The position numbers were made by a program, and so were the translations under genes. This document shows positions 8,100 to 16,170 of a stretch of DNA of 34,919 nucleotides, in pieces. How positions within the stretch are numbered: position 1 is the first letter of the stretch; every line of letters begins with the position of its first letter. Under the pieces are notes generated by a model that saw nothing but the letters and a program-made list of their open reading frames with translations, ran no database searches and was not told the origin of the DNA. Source of the stretch: OMOG01 sp041485845 (GTDB taxonomy: Bacteria > Acidobacteriota > Terriglobia > Bryobacterales > Bryobacteraceae); contig JBGPKH010000013.1 of assembly GCA_041485845.1 (NCBI GenBank), forward strand, positions 1 to 34,919. The letters run 5' to 3'.

Positions 8100-8327
8100 C
8101 GAGGCTCTGTGCCAAGGATGAACGGAGGAACGATTTCCCTGTTGCCGTCAACAAGAATGTGGTAGGATAATCCCAAGCAGGTTGCCCATGAAATTCTTTG
8201 ACTGCTTCATTCCCTCGGTTCGGTAACAGAAAAGCGCTGCTGGCGCCCATGCGCCCGTTGAGCTTTCTCTGAGTCCCGAACCTCCTCCAATCATTTCAAC
8301 CAAGCCAAACCCCGGGAAAAGGCACTT

Positions 8328-9737
8328 ATGCAAGCGGAGGCACAAGAAGTTCCCAGCGGCAAATGGAAGCTCCTGCGGGAAGCCCTGGCGGGCACCGGGC
8401 AGGACTTCACCGAAGGCAGTCTCAGCCGCGGTATCGCGCTGCTGGCGATTCCGACCATGTTCGAAATGGCCATGGAATCGACCTTCGGGCTGGTGGACGC
8501 GTTCTGGGTGGCGCGACTCGGCGCGGACGCGATGGCCGCGGTCGGGCTCACCGAATCGCTCATCGTCCTGGTCTTCAGCATCGCCATGGGGCTCAGCATG
8601 GCGGCCACTGCCACAGTCGCGCGGCGCATCGGCGAAAAGGATCCCGAGGGCGCGTCCATCGCCGCGGTGCAGGCCATTGGCTGCGGCGTGGTCGTATCCG
8701 TCATCACCGGAATCGCGGGCGCCCTGTTTGCGCCGCAACTGCTCGCGCTGATGCATGCGGACGCGAACGTCATCCGCGTGGGCGCCGGCTACACCACCAT
8801 ACTGCTCGGCGGAAACGTGAGCATCATCCTGATCTTCCTGATCAACGGCATCTTCCGCGGCTCGGGCGACGCTACCACGGCCATGCGGACTCTGTGGGTT
8901 TCGAACGCCATCAATATGGTGCTCGACCCCTGCTTCATCTACGGGTTCGCGGGGTTCCCGAAGTTGGGTGTGACGGGCGCCGCGGTGGCCACCACCACCG
9001 GCCGCAGCATCGGGGTGCTCTACCAACTCTGGGTGTTGTCGCGCGGGCGGGGCCGCGTAGCTATCGCGCGCCGCCACCTGCGCGTCGATTGGCCGGTGCT
9101 CCTGCGTTTGCTGCGCATCGCCCGGACGTCCACCGTGCAGTACTTCATCGCCATCGCCAGTTGGGTGAGCCTGGCGCGCATCAATGCCATGTTTGGCAGT
9201 GCGGCCATCGCCGGCTACACGCTCGCCATTCGCATCATTCTGTTTGCGCTGATGCCGTCGTGGGGCATTTGCAGCGCGGCCGCGACCCTGGTGGGACAGA
9301 ACCTGGGTGCCAAGCGGCCCGAGCGGTCGGAGCGCGCCGTCTGGCTCGGCGGCGCCTACAACATGGCGTTCCTGACCCTGGTCGGGATCGTCTTTTTCTC
9401 GGGGGCGCGGTTGCTCGTGAGCTTCTTCACCAGCGATCCACAGGTGGTCCCGATCGCCGTGGACTGCCTGAAATACGTCAGCCTGGGATACCCGTTCTAC
9501 GCCTGGGGCATGATCATGGAGCAGGCATTCAACGGCGCCGGCGACACCGCCACGCCGACCTGGATCAACCTGTTCTGCTACTGGATGCTGCAAATCCCGC
9601 TGGCGTGGTACCTGGCGCAAATGGCCGGCATGGGACCGCGCGGAGTCTATTTCGCGATCTGCGGCGCGGAGTCGGTGCTGGCGGTGGTGTCGGTGATCCT
9701 GTTCCGCCGCGGCAAATGGAAAGAGGTGAAGGTGTAG
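8328..9737 (+). CDS. MATE family efflux transporter
   Basis: This 469-residue inner-membrane protein has about twelve hydrophobic segments in two similar halves (IALLAIPTMFEMAMESTFGL opens the first, VQYFIAIASWVSLARINAMF the second). The length and patterns such as NGIFRGSGDATTAMRTLW and EQAFNGAGDTATPTWINLF are typical of the MATE/DinF/NorM superfamily, which exports drugs or metabolites in exchange for Na+ or H+. The start ATG 8328 follows AAAAGG by about six bases. It is the only clearly intact gene in the decayed stretch 6.2-11 kb. The substrate cannot be read from the sequence. Confidence 0.93.
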   Translation: MQAEAQEVPSGKWKLLREALAGTGQDFTEGSLSRGIALLAIPTMFEMAMESTFGLVDAFWVARLGADAMAAVGLTESLIVLVFSIAMGLSMAATATVARRIGEKDPEGASIAAVQAIGCGVVVSVITGIAGALFAPQLLALMHADANVIRVGAGYTTILLGGNVSIILIFLINGIFRGSGDATTAMRTLWVSNAINMVLDPCFIYGFAGFPKLGVTGAAVATTTGRSIGVLYQLWVLSRGRGRVAIARRHLRVDWPVLLRLLRIARTSTVQYFIAIASWVSLARINAMFGSAAIAGYTLAIRIILFALMPSWGICSAAATLVGQNLGAKRPERSERAVWLGGAYNMAFLTLVGIVFFSGARLLVSFFTSDPQVVPIAVDCLKYVSLGYPFYAWGMIMEQAFNGAGDTATPTWINLFCYWMLQIPLAWYLAQMAGMGPRGVYFAICGAESVLAVVSVILFRRGKWKEVKV

Positions 9738-9740
9738 ATT

Positions 9741-10736
9741 GTGGAGCACCGTCAGCTATTCCTCGTCCTGTCGGTCGCAGCGGCTGCCGCGGCCCAGCCG
9801 CTGTTCACCGATGCCTTGCCCAAGGAGGAGTTCGCCGGGCGGCGCGCGCGCCTCATGGAGAAGATCGGCGACGACGCCGCCGCCCTGCTGGAAGGCGCCA
9901 CCGAGTACCCCGGCTACATGAAGTTCCGCCAGGGCAATCAGTTCTTCTACCTCACGAGCGTCGAGGAGCCACGCAACGAGCGGCGGGAGCGCTCCGAAGG
10001 CCCGGTTCTGGTCCCCGGCGAAGAAGCGGGCAAGCTCACCGGCTTCGCGCGCGTGGCCGATCGCACCGAGTTCGCGGCAGGCCTGGCGAAGCTCGCGCAG
10101 GACCAGCGCCTATCCACGCCGCGGCGCCCAAGTGCAAGCAGCGCGATCTCGATCCCACGCTCGACGCCATGCGGGTTATCAGGAGCCTGCGCGAGATCGC
10201 GCTCATCCGCGGGGCTACCCGCATCGCCGGCACTGCCATGGTGGAGGCCATTGCGCGCGGCCAAACAGTTCTTCGCCTGGTTCGGCCTGGTGGCCGCCGG
10301 GAAGAGCTCGTTCTACCCCCACTACCACGCGGCACAAAGCGAGCTGAAGGACGACGCGCGAGTTCCCGGCCAACGGCAAGTTCAACGCCGGCCCGCGCGA
10401 ACTCTACGGCATCTACGTGAAGCTCCACCAGGCGCTCATGACCTCCATCCGGCCGCATGTGACAGCGCGCGCGGTCATCCAGGACGCGGTGAAGAAGATG
10501 GACGCCGCCATCGCCTCCCACCGCTTCACCAATCCCAAATACCGAGCCGCCGCCGAGCGCTTCGTCGATACCTACCGCAACAGTGTGGGCCGCAATCTCG
10601 GCTGGAAGACGTGATCGTGATCACCGGGAAGGGCTACGAGAATCTGTCCTCATTCGCACCGGTGGAGATGGACGAGATCGAGAAGGTGGTGGGAAGGCAG
10701 GTCGCGATTCCGGCGAAGGCCAAGGCCGCTCGGTAG
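9741..10736 (+). pseudogene. Aminopeptidase P (M24B), heavily degraded
   Basis: GTG 9741 starts three bases after the MATE stop and encodes a signal peptide plus the aminopeptidase P N-domain (EEFAGRRARLMEKIG, MKFRQGNQFFYLTSVEEP). A deletion has joined this to RRERSEGPVLVPGEEAGKLTG. Later family segments lie in different frames: LDAMRVIRSLREIALIRGATR near 10157-10220, GLVAAGKSSFYPHYHAAQSE near 10290-10340, then RELYGIYVKLHQALMTSIRP to about 10610 and finally RLEDVIVITGKGYENLSSFA. The stretches that should hold the metal-binding Asp-Asp and His ligands have been deleted. At least three frame changes and two internal deletions rule out sequencing error as the only cause. Confidence 0.85.
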
Positions 10737-10741
10737 ACCAC

Positions 10742-10892
10742 TCACTCCGACCGCAACGCCGGCGGAGGTCATCGGGTCCGCCGGCTTCACTCCGAACAGC
10801 AGGCTCGCACTCATGCGCGTCAACGCCACCGCTCCCAGCCCGACGCCGGCCAAGGCCAGCACCAATTCAGGTCCAGTCGGTCCAAATAACAT
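10742..10892 (-). pseudogene. ADOP permease, C-terminal remnant
   Basis: The minus strand reads GLGAVALTRMSASLLFGVKPADPMTSAG and then, in a shifted frame, ALRSE followed by TGA (10742-10744). This is the last periplasmic loop and the usual VxPxxALRSE terminus of ADOP permeases. The final transmembrane helix between DP and ALRSE has been deleted. It cannot be the same gene as the N-terminal remnant at 7833-8099, because the order is wrong for a single minus-strand gene. Confidence 0.75.
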
Positions 10893-10913
10893 CTCCAGTC
10901 GAAAGCGAAAGCG

Positions 10914-11003
10914 TCAGTCGTGCAGAACGACATTTGGCAATGAACTGTGGACCTTCACGCCACCGTTGTAGTCAATGAATCCGAACTTGCGGAATCGGTT
11001 CAT
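10914..11003 (-). pseudogene. Crp/Fnr family regulator, C-terminal tail
   Basis: Thirty minus-strand codons read MNRFRKFGFIDYN, then GGVKVHSSLPNVVLHD and a stop at 10914-10916. This matches the recognition helix, wing and C-terminal end of acidobacterial Crp/Fnr regulators (typically FMNRFRKLGFIDYNG..VHSSLLNVVLHD). No cyclic-nucleotide-binding domain is found upstream. The fragment alone has no plausible function. Confidence 0.65.
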
Positions 11004-11102
11004 AAAGGCGGCTGCAAACAGATGCGCTGGTCAAACACGACCGTTTGGATGCCTCTGGTCATTTACCCCGCGGCGTCCGTTCAGCCTGCTCGATTCGAAA
11101 CT

Positions 11103-11507
11103 TCAACGCCTGGAGTGGCCTAAATCCCAGATCCAGCGGGCGCCGCCCCATTCACTTTCCCATACCTCCCAATGTCCCTCCCATCGGAACTCGGCCAGAA
11201 TTTCGGACTCGGTGCGAATATCGCAGCGGGGGATCGATGGACGCCTCGACAGATCTTCGCACTTCGCGACGAGTGCGTTCTTGATCATCGCTTCCGCCTG
11301 GAACCAGTCTTCTTGATCCGATCCAATTCGACAGCCGTTGTCCAGCCACAATTGATGCGCAACTGTGGCTATTTCGCTTTCAGTTGGGCTAAAGGTTGCG
11401 GCGGTTTTCACGGATTCACTTGTGGTGCTCATTTCAGGCATCATCTTTGTTGCACCGCTTGACATGGTTCCCGCCGACTTTTGGAGAGCCGTCGCGTTTG
11501 CGCCCAT
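11103..11507 (-). CDS. DUF2934 domain protein
   Basis: The protein has 134 residues and starts at ATG 11505-11507, preceded by a good ribosome-binding site (GGGAGGAAGG). The segment EIATVAHQLWLDNGCRIGSDQEDWFQAEAMI is the DUF2934 pattern (IA..AY.LWE..G.P.GSD..DW..AE), a small helical domain frequent in Acidobacteria and of unknown role. The C-terminal part (SEILAEFRWEGHWEVWESEW) is unusually rich in Trp and Glu and was not recognised. No partner gene adjoins it; its neighbours are a Crp remnant and non-coding DNA. Confidence 0.75.
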   Translation of the reverse strand: MGANATALQKSAGTMSSGATKMMPEMSTTSESVKTAATFSPTESEIATVAHQLWLDNGCRIGSDQEDWFQAEAMIKNALVAKCEDLSRRPSIPRCDIRTESEILAEFRWEGHWEVWESEWGGARWIWDLGHSRR

Positions 11508-11984
11508 AATCCTTCCTCCCGTTGGTTCACTTCCTTCGAAGCCCTGTCGTTGCGTGACTCAGGGTAAGCTCAAGGCTTTGCTGCATCCAGCCTCACGCTT
11601 TTTGGATCAATCTGGGGGGTGGTCCACGACCGCAGAACAGCGGACTTGCACGCCACAACTAAAAGGTCCCAGAGATAACAAGACCTTGAGCGCTGGAATA
11701 ATTATGCGGCGACTTTTTGACATGCGCAAGGGGGAACGAAGCTCCCCAAACCGGACGGCGAAGTTGAATGTGCCGGAGAGTACAAACGCCGTATTTTGCA
11801 GCAAATCGGGTTCAAACTGCCCATGGCGCGCGCCGATTGGGATCATCGTGCAACCAGGTAAGGGGCAGCCTCACCCCCGGATTACATGAAAGCTAGCGGC
11901 GAAAGTTTTCAAGGGAATAATACTCTACAGCCGTGGACCGGCTCTCTGGGTATACTTGAGTTAAGGTTGCCTGAAGGAGGTTTC
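11508..11984. other. Intergenic, no recognisable gene
   Basis: The composition is more AT-rich than its surroundings. ORFs here have no recognisable family or ribosome-binding site. TATACT at 11951-11956 is a possible -10 element for the response regulator, but no good -35 was found. AAGGAGG at 11974-11980 is the ribosome-binding site of the next gene. Confidence 0.4.
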
Positions 11985-12422
11985 ATGGCTCAACCTTTTG
12001 GAACTCGCGAAACCATTCTTCTTGTTGAAGACCACTCGGCCCTTCTGAAGCTCGTCAAGCAGATTCTGGACGATGCCGACTTCTCGGTGATTCCGGCGAG
12101 GAACGCGAAAGAGGCCATTCGGTTTGAAGCAGAGTTTCCGGCGACCATCGACCTGCTACTTAGCGATGTCAGGATGAGGGGTATGTCCGGTCCGGACCTC
12201 GCGAGAAGACTCAAGGAGCGGCGTCCACAGATGCGCGTGGTGCTAATGTCGGGTTACCCGGGCGGCGCTTCGCTGGTTCACCATTACGGTTGGCACTACA
12301 TCCAAAAACCCTTCGTACCTTCGGCCCTGGTGGATAAGATCAAAGATGCCTTACGTGGCGAGACTCGGTCTGCACTTTCACGGATGGCAGCCGGCTCACC
12401 TTCCATTGGATGGCGTACTTGA
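11985..12422 (+). CDS. Single-domain response regulator
   Basis: The protein has 145 residues from ATG 11985, preceded by AAGGAGG, a near-consensus ribosome-binding site. An upstream in-frame start exists but lacks one. A CheY-like receiver fold is evident: ILLVEDH (acidic pocket Glu15-Asp16), DLLLSDVRM (phospho-acceptor Asp61), VVLMSGY (switch Ser) and YIQKPF (conserved Lys). No output domain is present, so it would act by protein contacts in a phosphorelay. The last roughly 15 residues (RMAAGSPSIGWRT) lie antisense to a LuxR remnant and are unlike a normal terminus, so the original 3' end was probably replaced by a rearrangement. Confidence 0.88.
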   Translation: MAQPFGTRETILLVEDHSALLKLVKQILDDADFSVIPARNAKEAIRFEAEFPATIDLLLSDVRMRGMSGPDLARRLKERRPQMRVVLMSGYPGGASLVHHYGWHYIQKPFVPSALVDKIKDALRGETRSALSRMAAGSPSIGWRT

Positions 12423-12488
12423 TCACGTCCGAGCGACGGTCCAGCTTGCACATCAGGTTGGTCGTGTGTGCGCGTTTACCGTCTTGAC
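12397..12488 (-). pseudogene. LuxR/NarL HTH tail remnant
   Basis: The minus strand reads DVKTVNAH and then, after a frame change, TNLMCKLDRRSDVIKYAIQWKV. This is the recognition helix and final helix of NarL-type output domains (SVKTVEAHRTNLMRKLDL..SEVIKYAI). Only about 30 residues remain. It is fused directly to the broken end of an ADOP remnant, so two unrelated gene fragments meet near 12486. Confidence 0.6.
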
Positions 12489-13168
12489 GTCTCGTGCGCC
12501 TCCAAAACGGCGCTGCCACATTTGGTGGCTCAGCACCACTACACGCTCGTCGGCGGCGGCTTCCCGTTCCGAAAAGGTCCGCCCGGCACGGCAAAGAAGT
12601 TTGCCGAGACGTCTCCCAGGTCGATGCTTTCGGGGTCGAGGCGGTCGGCACGGTCCAGAAGCGTGGCGCCCGCGGACGAGTAAAACGCCATGTCTTCGAA
12701 CGTGCGGCTCTGAGCCTTCCAATCGAGGTAGGTCGGGACGCTGGTGACGGCTTGGTCCTCGTGGTCCCGCGGCACGCTGGTCCACACCATGGCCAGGCGT
12801 CCGGAATCGCGATAGGGAAGCGATCGCAGCATGACGCCGTTGACCACGCTGAAAATCGCGGTGTTCGCGCCGATCGCCAGCGCCAGCGTGAGGACGGCGA
12901 CGCTGGCGAAGGCGCGATTCTTCCGTAGGGTGCGCGCCGCGTAGCGGAGGTCCTGCCACCAGATCTCGATGGCGCCCAGGCTCCACGGCTCGCGGCAGGC
13001 TTCCTTCAGGAACGCGGCGTTACCGAAGCGCCGCCGCGCGTCGGGATGTTCCCGCGCGAGCATGTCCTGGTGGAACTGAAGTTCTTCTTCCAGATCGCGA
13101 TCGAGTTGACGGCGGCGCCAGGCGCTCCGCATACGGAGCCGCGCACGATGGAACCATCGCATTCCCAT
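12486..13168 (-). pseudogene. ADOP permease, N-terminal remnant
   Basis: From ATG 13166-13168 the minus strand reads MGMRWFHRARLRMRSAWRRR, ELQFHQDMLAREHPDARRRF and WWQDLRYAARTLRKN. It continues into the first membrane helix (ASVAVLTLALAIGANTAIFS) and the periplasmic lead-in (VPTYLDWKAQSRTFEDMAFY). At about 12600 a deletion shifts the frame between NFFAV and GRTFSEREAA. The sequence goes on to VVVLSHQMWQRRFGGA and stops matching at about 12486. Roughly 225 of some 800 residues remain. It lies 89 bp downstream of the cytochrome gene. Confidence 0.85.
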
Positions 13169-13229
13169 AGACGCTTGATAGGAAGTGTGGCGCGATTCCG
13201 GGACGAAGTCAAGAGAGCTTTGCGAGAAA

Positions 13230-13250
13230 CCGCTCTGACGGTCGCGGCTC
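13230..13250 (+). repeat. Dispersed motif, copy 1 (core ACGGTCGCGGCTC)
   Basis: CCGCTCTGACGGTCGCGGCTC lies just after the 3' end of the cytochrome gene. The core recurs in other intergenic spots of this window (15345, 16124, 17142, 17183), which makes it a short dispersed repeat. Confidence 0.5.
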
Positions 13251-13257
13251 CGTGCGC

Positions 13258-15174
13258 CTACCGTTCCGCGATGGCCTTCAACAGCACCTGCGCCCTGGCG
13301 TACTGGGAATCGGCCGGCGGAATCGCCTGCAGGATCTGGCGCGCCTCGTCCAGCTTCCCCTGTTGTGCGAGGCCGTACGCCAGATAGTACCGCGCGGGAA
13401 CTTCGGGATCGAGCTTCAGGCTGCCCCGCAGGGCGCCGATCGCCGTCACCGGATCGCCCGTGAGCAGGTAGAACCGCCCCGCCCCGAGCTGCTGCTCGGC
13501 ATCGTCGGAATTCAGCTCGGCACGCGCGCGGAACATTTGCTTGGCGCGTTCGAATCGCTCGCCATCTTCGCCTTCGAGCCTGCCGGCTCCCAGGCTGACC
13601 AGGGACACCGTGGCGGCCACCCGGACCGTCGTCGCGGCATCTCCCAGCGCCCGCACCAGCGCGGAGGTCGCCGCCGGCCGGTCCGCCTGGCCCGGACTGA
13701 TGCGTAGCGCAGCCACGGCGCGCACCAGCGTTTGCGGATCGGCGAGCGCGCGCTCGAACGCCGTGAAGACTCGCGGGTCCTTGGAGAATCGGCCCAGGTG
13801 TCCGAGAGCGTTGGCCCGCACCAGCGGCCCTTCCGAGGGCCTCGCCAGAATCTCCAACAGTTTCGCGATGGCCGCCGCGTCGCCCTTCCGCGCCATCGCA
13901 AAAGCATCGGCCCGCCGCATGAGCTTCTGGCGCGAGCGCTCGCCGTACCACGCGCTCATCTGCTTCACCGACCACTTCGCGTCGCGATCCCGATGGCAGA
14001 CGTTGCAGGCGTTCGGAATGCCGTGGTTGATGGTGTTCTCCGGAACCGGAATGCTCATCGAGTGATCGCGAATCTGCGCCTTGACGCTCAGGACCGTGCG
14101 CGGCATGTGGCATTCCACGCACGAGCTGCCGGCGCTCCCGGAGGCATGGTGCGTGTGCGCGGGCACGGCCTTGCCGATCGACTCGTGGCACCGCGTACAA
14201 AGCGCGTTGGCGTCGGGGCGAAGCTGCGGGTTGCGTTCGATCTCCACCTCGTGCGGCGTCACGTGGCAACCCACGCAGGTGACCTTGCCCTTCAGGAAGC
14301 ACTCGCTCTGCCACAGTCCGAACGCGTCGTTCGAGAATCGCCGGGTGCGCCCATCGGGCCAGTAGGCGGGGTCGTGGTCCTCCGGCTGGTTGTATTCCAG
14401 GATCGGCAGGTAGAAGTCGTAGTAATCGGCGCCCGCGGCGTACCCTAGCGCGTAGATGTCGCGGAACGAGTGGCACTGCGCGCAGACCATGGTGTTGCGT
14501 TCGGCGTCGAGGCGCGTCTGCACCACGATGTCGCGGGCCGGTCCCGCCGGGCGCGCGGCGGCGCTGTAGTTCGCCACGTGCTGGCTGCCGGGTCCGTGGC
14601 AGCGCTCGCAGTTGGTGCCGAAATCCAGCCAGGCGGTCTGGTACTCGTCCTTCTCCGCGTCGTAATTCTTCTCCTGCTGGCTCACGTGACAGGAGTAACA
14701 GTTCTTGTTCCACACCTGGACCGTGACTTCGGCGGTCTCGTCGGGATCCCCGATCTCGAAGTTGTGGAACCACTGCTTGCGGAGCACATCCCAACTCGGC
14801 GGAAGCACGATCACGCGGCCGCTCGGCAGACGCGTCAGGTAATGCTGGATGCGGCGGTTGCCAAGGGTGTAGTCGACGCGATGTTCCTGCGGCTTCCCCG
14901 TCAGGTAGGACTCGGTGATGTAGTAGACGCCCTCACGCTCGCGCAGCAGATAGGGCGCGTCGCGCAACACGATGCGGCCCCGGCTGAAATCGCCTTTGAC
15001 GCCGGCCTTGGTCGCCGGCTGCACCATCTTGCTGTGCCGCGACCCCGACCACTTGGCGTAGACATCGGCGTGGCATTTGGCGCACACCGCGGCTCCCACA
15101 TAGGTCAAGCCTCCGGCCGCGCGCGCCGGCGCCGCGACCGCTGCCAAAACCAGCAAAACCCCTCGCCAGTGCAT
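13258..15174 (-). CDS. Octaheme cytochrome c with HEAT/TPR-like C-terminus
   Basis: The protein has 638 residues with an N-terminal Sec signal (VLLVLAAVAAPARA). Eight CxxCH heme-binding motifs start at residues 31 (CAKCH), 159 (CYSCH), 189 (CERCH), 231 (CAQCH), 300 (CVGCH), 326 (CTRCH), 352 (CVECH) and 390 (CNVCH). The layout resembles cytochrome c554/octaheme families that move electrons in the periplasm. After about residue 420 there are alternating helical repeats of HEAT type (LVRANALGHLGRFSKDPRVF) and then TPR type (LAYGLAQQGKLDEARQILQAIP). The start ATG 15172 is the only one preceding the signal. No partner oxidoreductase adjoins it, so its substrate is unknown. Confidence 0.85.
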   Translation of the reverse strand: MHWRGVLLVLAAVAAPARAAGGLTYVGAAVCAKCHADVYAKWSGSRHSKMVQPATKAGVKGDFSRGRIVLRDAPYLLREREGVYYITESYLTGKPQEHRVDYTLGNRRIQHYLTRLPSGRVIVLPPSWDVLRKQWFHNFEIGDPDETAEVTVQVWNKNCYSCHVSQQEKNYDAEKDEYQTAWLDFGTNCERCHGPGSQHVANYSAAARPAGPARDIVVQTRLDAERNTMVCAQCHSFRDIYALGYAAGADYYDFYLPILEYNQPEDHDPAYWPDGRTRRFSNDAFGLWQSECFLKGKVTCVGCHVTPHEVEIERNPQLRPDANALCTRCHESIGKAVPAHTHHASGSAGSSCVECHMPRTVLSVKAQIRDHSMSIPVPENTINHGIPNACNVCHRDRDAKWSVKQMSAWYGERSRQKLMRRADAFAMARKGDAAAIAKLLEILARPSEGPLVRANALGHLGRFSKDPRVFTAFERALADPQTLVRAVAALRISPGQADRPAATSALVRALGDAATTVRVAATVSLVSLGAGRLEGEDGERFERAKQMFRARAELNSDDAEQQLGAGRFYLLTGDPVTAIGALRGSLKLDPEVPARYYLAYGLAQQGKLDEARQILQAIPPADSQYARAQVLLKAIAER

Positions 15175-15344
15175 CCCGGTTCTCTATTGTAACGCAACCG
15201 CGAGCGGGACATGCTCATCGATCCCGTCAGTAGCGCTGCGTCACCAGTGAACTCGACTTGAACAACTTGCTCTACTTGAGGGACAATCTGAAAGGTAAGT
15301 GTGCCGTCCCGAATACCGCTTGTTTACGCGCGCGGCGCCGATCG

Positions 15345-15367
15345 GAGCCGCTGCCGTGAGGGAGTGG
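15345..15367 (-). repeat. Dispersed motif, copy 2 (degenerate, inverted)
   Basis: The sequence at 15345-15367 (beginning GAGCCGCTGCCGTGAGGGAG) is a diverged reverse-complement copy of the motif whose core is ACGGTCGCGGCTC. It lies 39 bp upstream of the HExxH protein, in a 231-bp intergenic stretch with no other recognisable content. Confidence 0.4.
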
Positions 15368-15405
15368 TTTTCGAATGTCAAGGACGCCACACACGAGGTG
15401 TCTTC

Positions 15406-15930
15406 ATGGCAATCACGGTAGTGGCGAATCCGGCGACGTTAACCTGGACGAATTTCACTGTGGTGCCGAACCAGATCCCCGACCCCAATGACGGAACCCT
15501 GGTGGACGCGCTCACCCGCTTCAATTTCAACTTTCCCGCGTTGGCGCCTCGTACCATCGGCACTCAGGTTGCGCTGGCGGATCCCAACGTCATCACGATC
15601 ACTCCCAATGCCCAGGTCTGGAGTGGAGTTCTTCAAACAGCGGCGCTGCTCTCGCACGAACAGTTGCACTACGATGTGGGCATTGTCACGGCACGGGCGC
15701 TGGCCAAAGAGTTCATGGCTTTGCGGGCCCCCAACATGGCCGCCCTGACCACGCTCGTTCAGAATGCGGCGCGGCTGCATTTTTTTACCCGCGCGGGCCT
15801 CCTCCAGAGCCGCTACGACAAGGACACCGGCCACGGAACGATCGCCCACTTTCAGAAGATCTGGAAGGACCGCATGGCCGCCTGCCTAGGCAATCCCCGT
15901 GCCGATCAGCTCGGCGGCTTTTGGCTTTGA
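15406..15930 (+). CDS. HExxH putative metalloprotease (DUF922-like)
   Basis: The protein has 174 residues. ATG 15406 has GAGGTG about seven bases upstream. An in-frame upstream extension has no family-like content. The core SHEQLHYDVGIVTARALAKEF carries HExxH (residues 84-88), and YDKDTGHG (137-144) follows. The pair HExxH plus YDxxTxHG is the pattern of DUF922-type zinc-dependent proteases, so the second motif may supply the third ligand. No signal peptide is evident. Substrate and role are unknown. The stop lies eight bases before the 96-bp tandem repeat. Confidence 0.65.
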   Translation: MAITVVANPATLTWTNFTVVPNQIPDPNDGTLVDALTRFNFNFPALAPRTIGTQVALADPNVITITPNAQVWSGVLQTAALLSHEQLHYDVGIVTARALAKEFMALRAPNMAALTTLVQNAARLHFFTRAGLLQSRYDKDTGHGTIAHFQKIWKDRMAACLGNPRADQLGGFWL

Positions 15931-15938
15931 CCGCTCGG

Positions 15939-16130
15939 TTGAAGACGCGGCGAAGAACCGGCGAAAATACCCAGCCCGCACCGGCCGCGTCTTCATGCCC
16001 TTTGGTGGGCCACCGCGGCCCATCGGGACCTCCCTTGAAGACGCGGCGAAGAACCGGCGAAAATACCCGGCCCGCACCGGTCGCGTCTTCATGCCCTTTG
16101 GTGGGCCGCCGCGGCCCATCGGGACCTCCC
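15939..16130. repeat. Two tandem 96-bp units with internal hairpins
   Basis: Units 15939-16034 and 16035-16130 are head-to-tail and differ at only three of 96 positions. Each unit contains an inverted repeat, GAAGACGCGG (15941-15950) with CCGCGTCTTC (15985-15994), and then GGGCC...GGCCC. In unit 2 the first hairpin keeps nine of ten pairs. The block is followed at once by a copy of the ACGGTCGCGGCTC motif. The minus strand is open through both units, but the translation is Arg/Gly/Pro-rich and looks non-coding. Confidence 0.9.
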
Positions 16131-16144
16131 TACGGTCGCGGCTC
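16124..16144 (+). repeat. Dispersed motif, copy 3
   Basis: CTCCCTACGGTCGCGGCTC lies here, overlapping the last bases of the second 96-bp unit. It shares the full core with the copy at 13230-13250. It lies 26 bases upstream of the DUF6250 start codon. Confidence 0.5.
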
Positions 16145-16170
16145 TGAAGCAGCAGCGATAGAATGGGAGC

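Noticed and set aside
8148..9749. Long minus-strand open frame across the MATE gene
   Set aside because: Its translation is His/Gln/Arg-rich and has no family resemblance. It is the mirror of a strongly coding plus-strand transporter in GC-rich DNA.
7833..10892. A single ADOP gene interrupted by the MATE and aminopeptidase genes
   Set aside because: Both pieces are on the minus strand, but the N-terminal piece lies at lower coordinates than the C-terminal piece, the wrong order for one interrupted gene.
11540..11600. Possible tRNA-like fold
   Set aside because: A short pairing is present, but there is no cloverleaf, T-loop GTTCGA consensus or acceptor stem.
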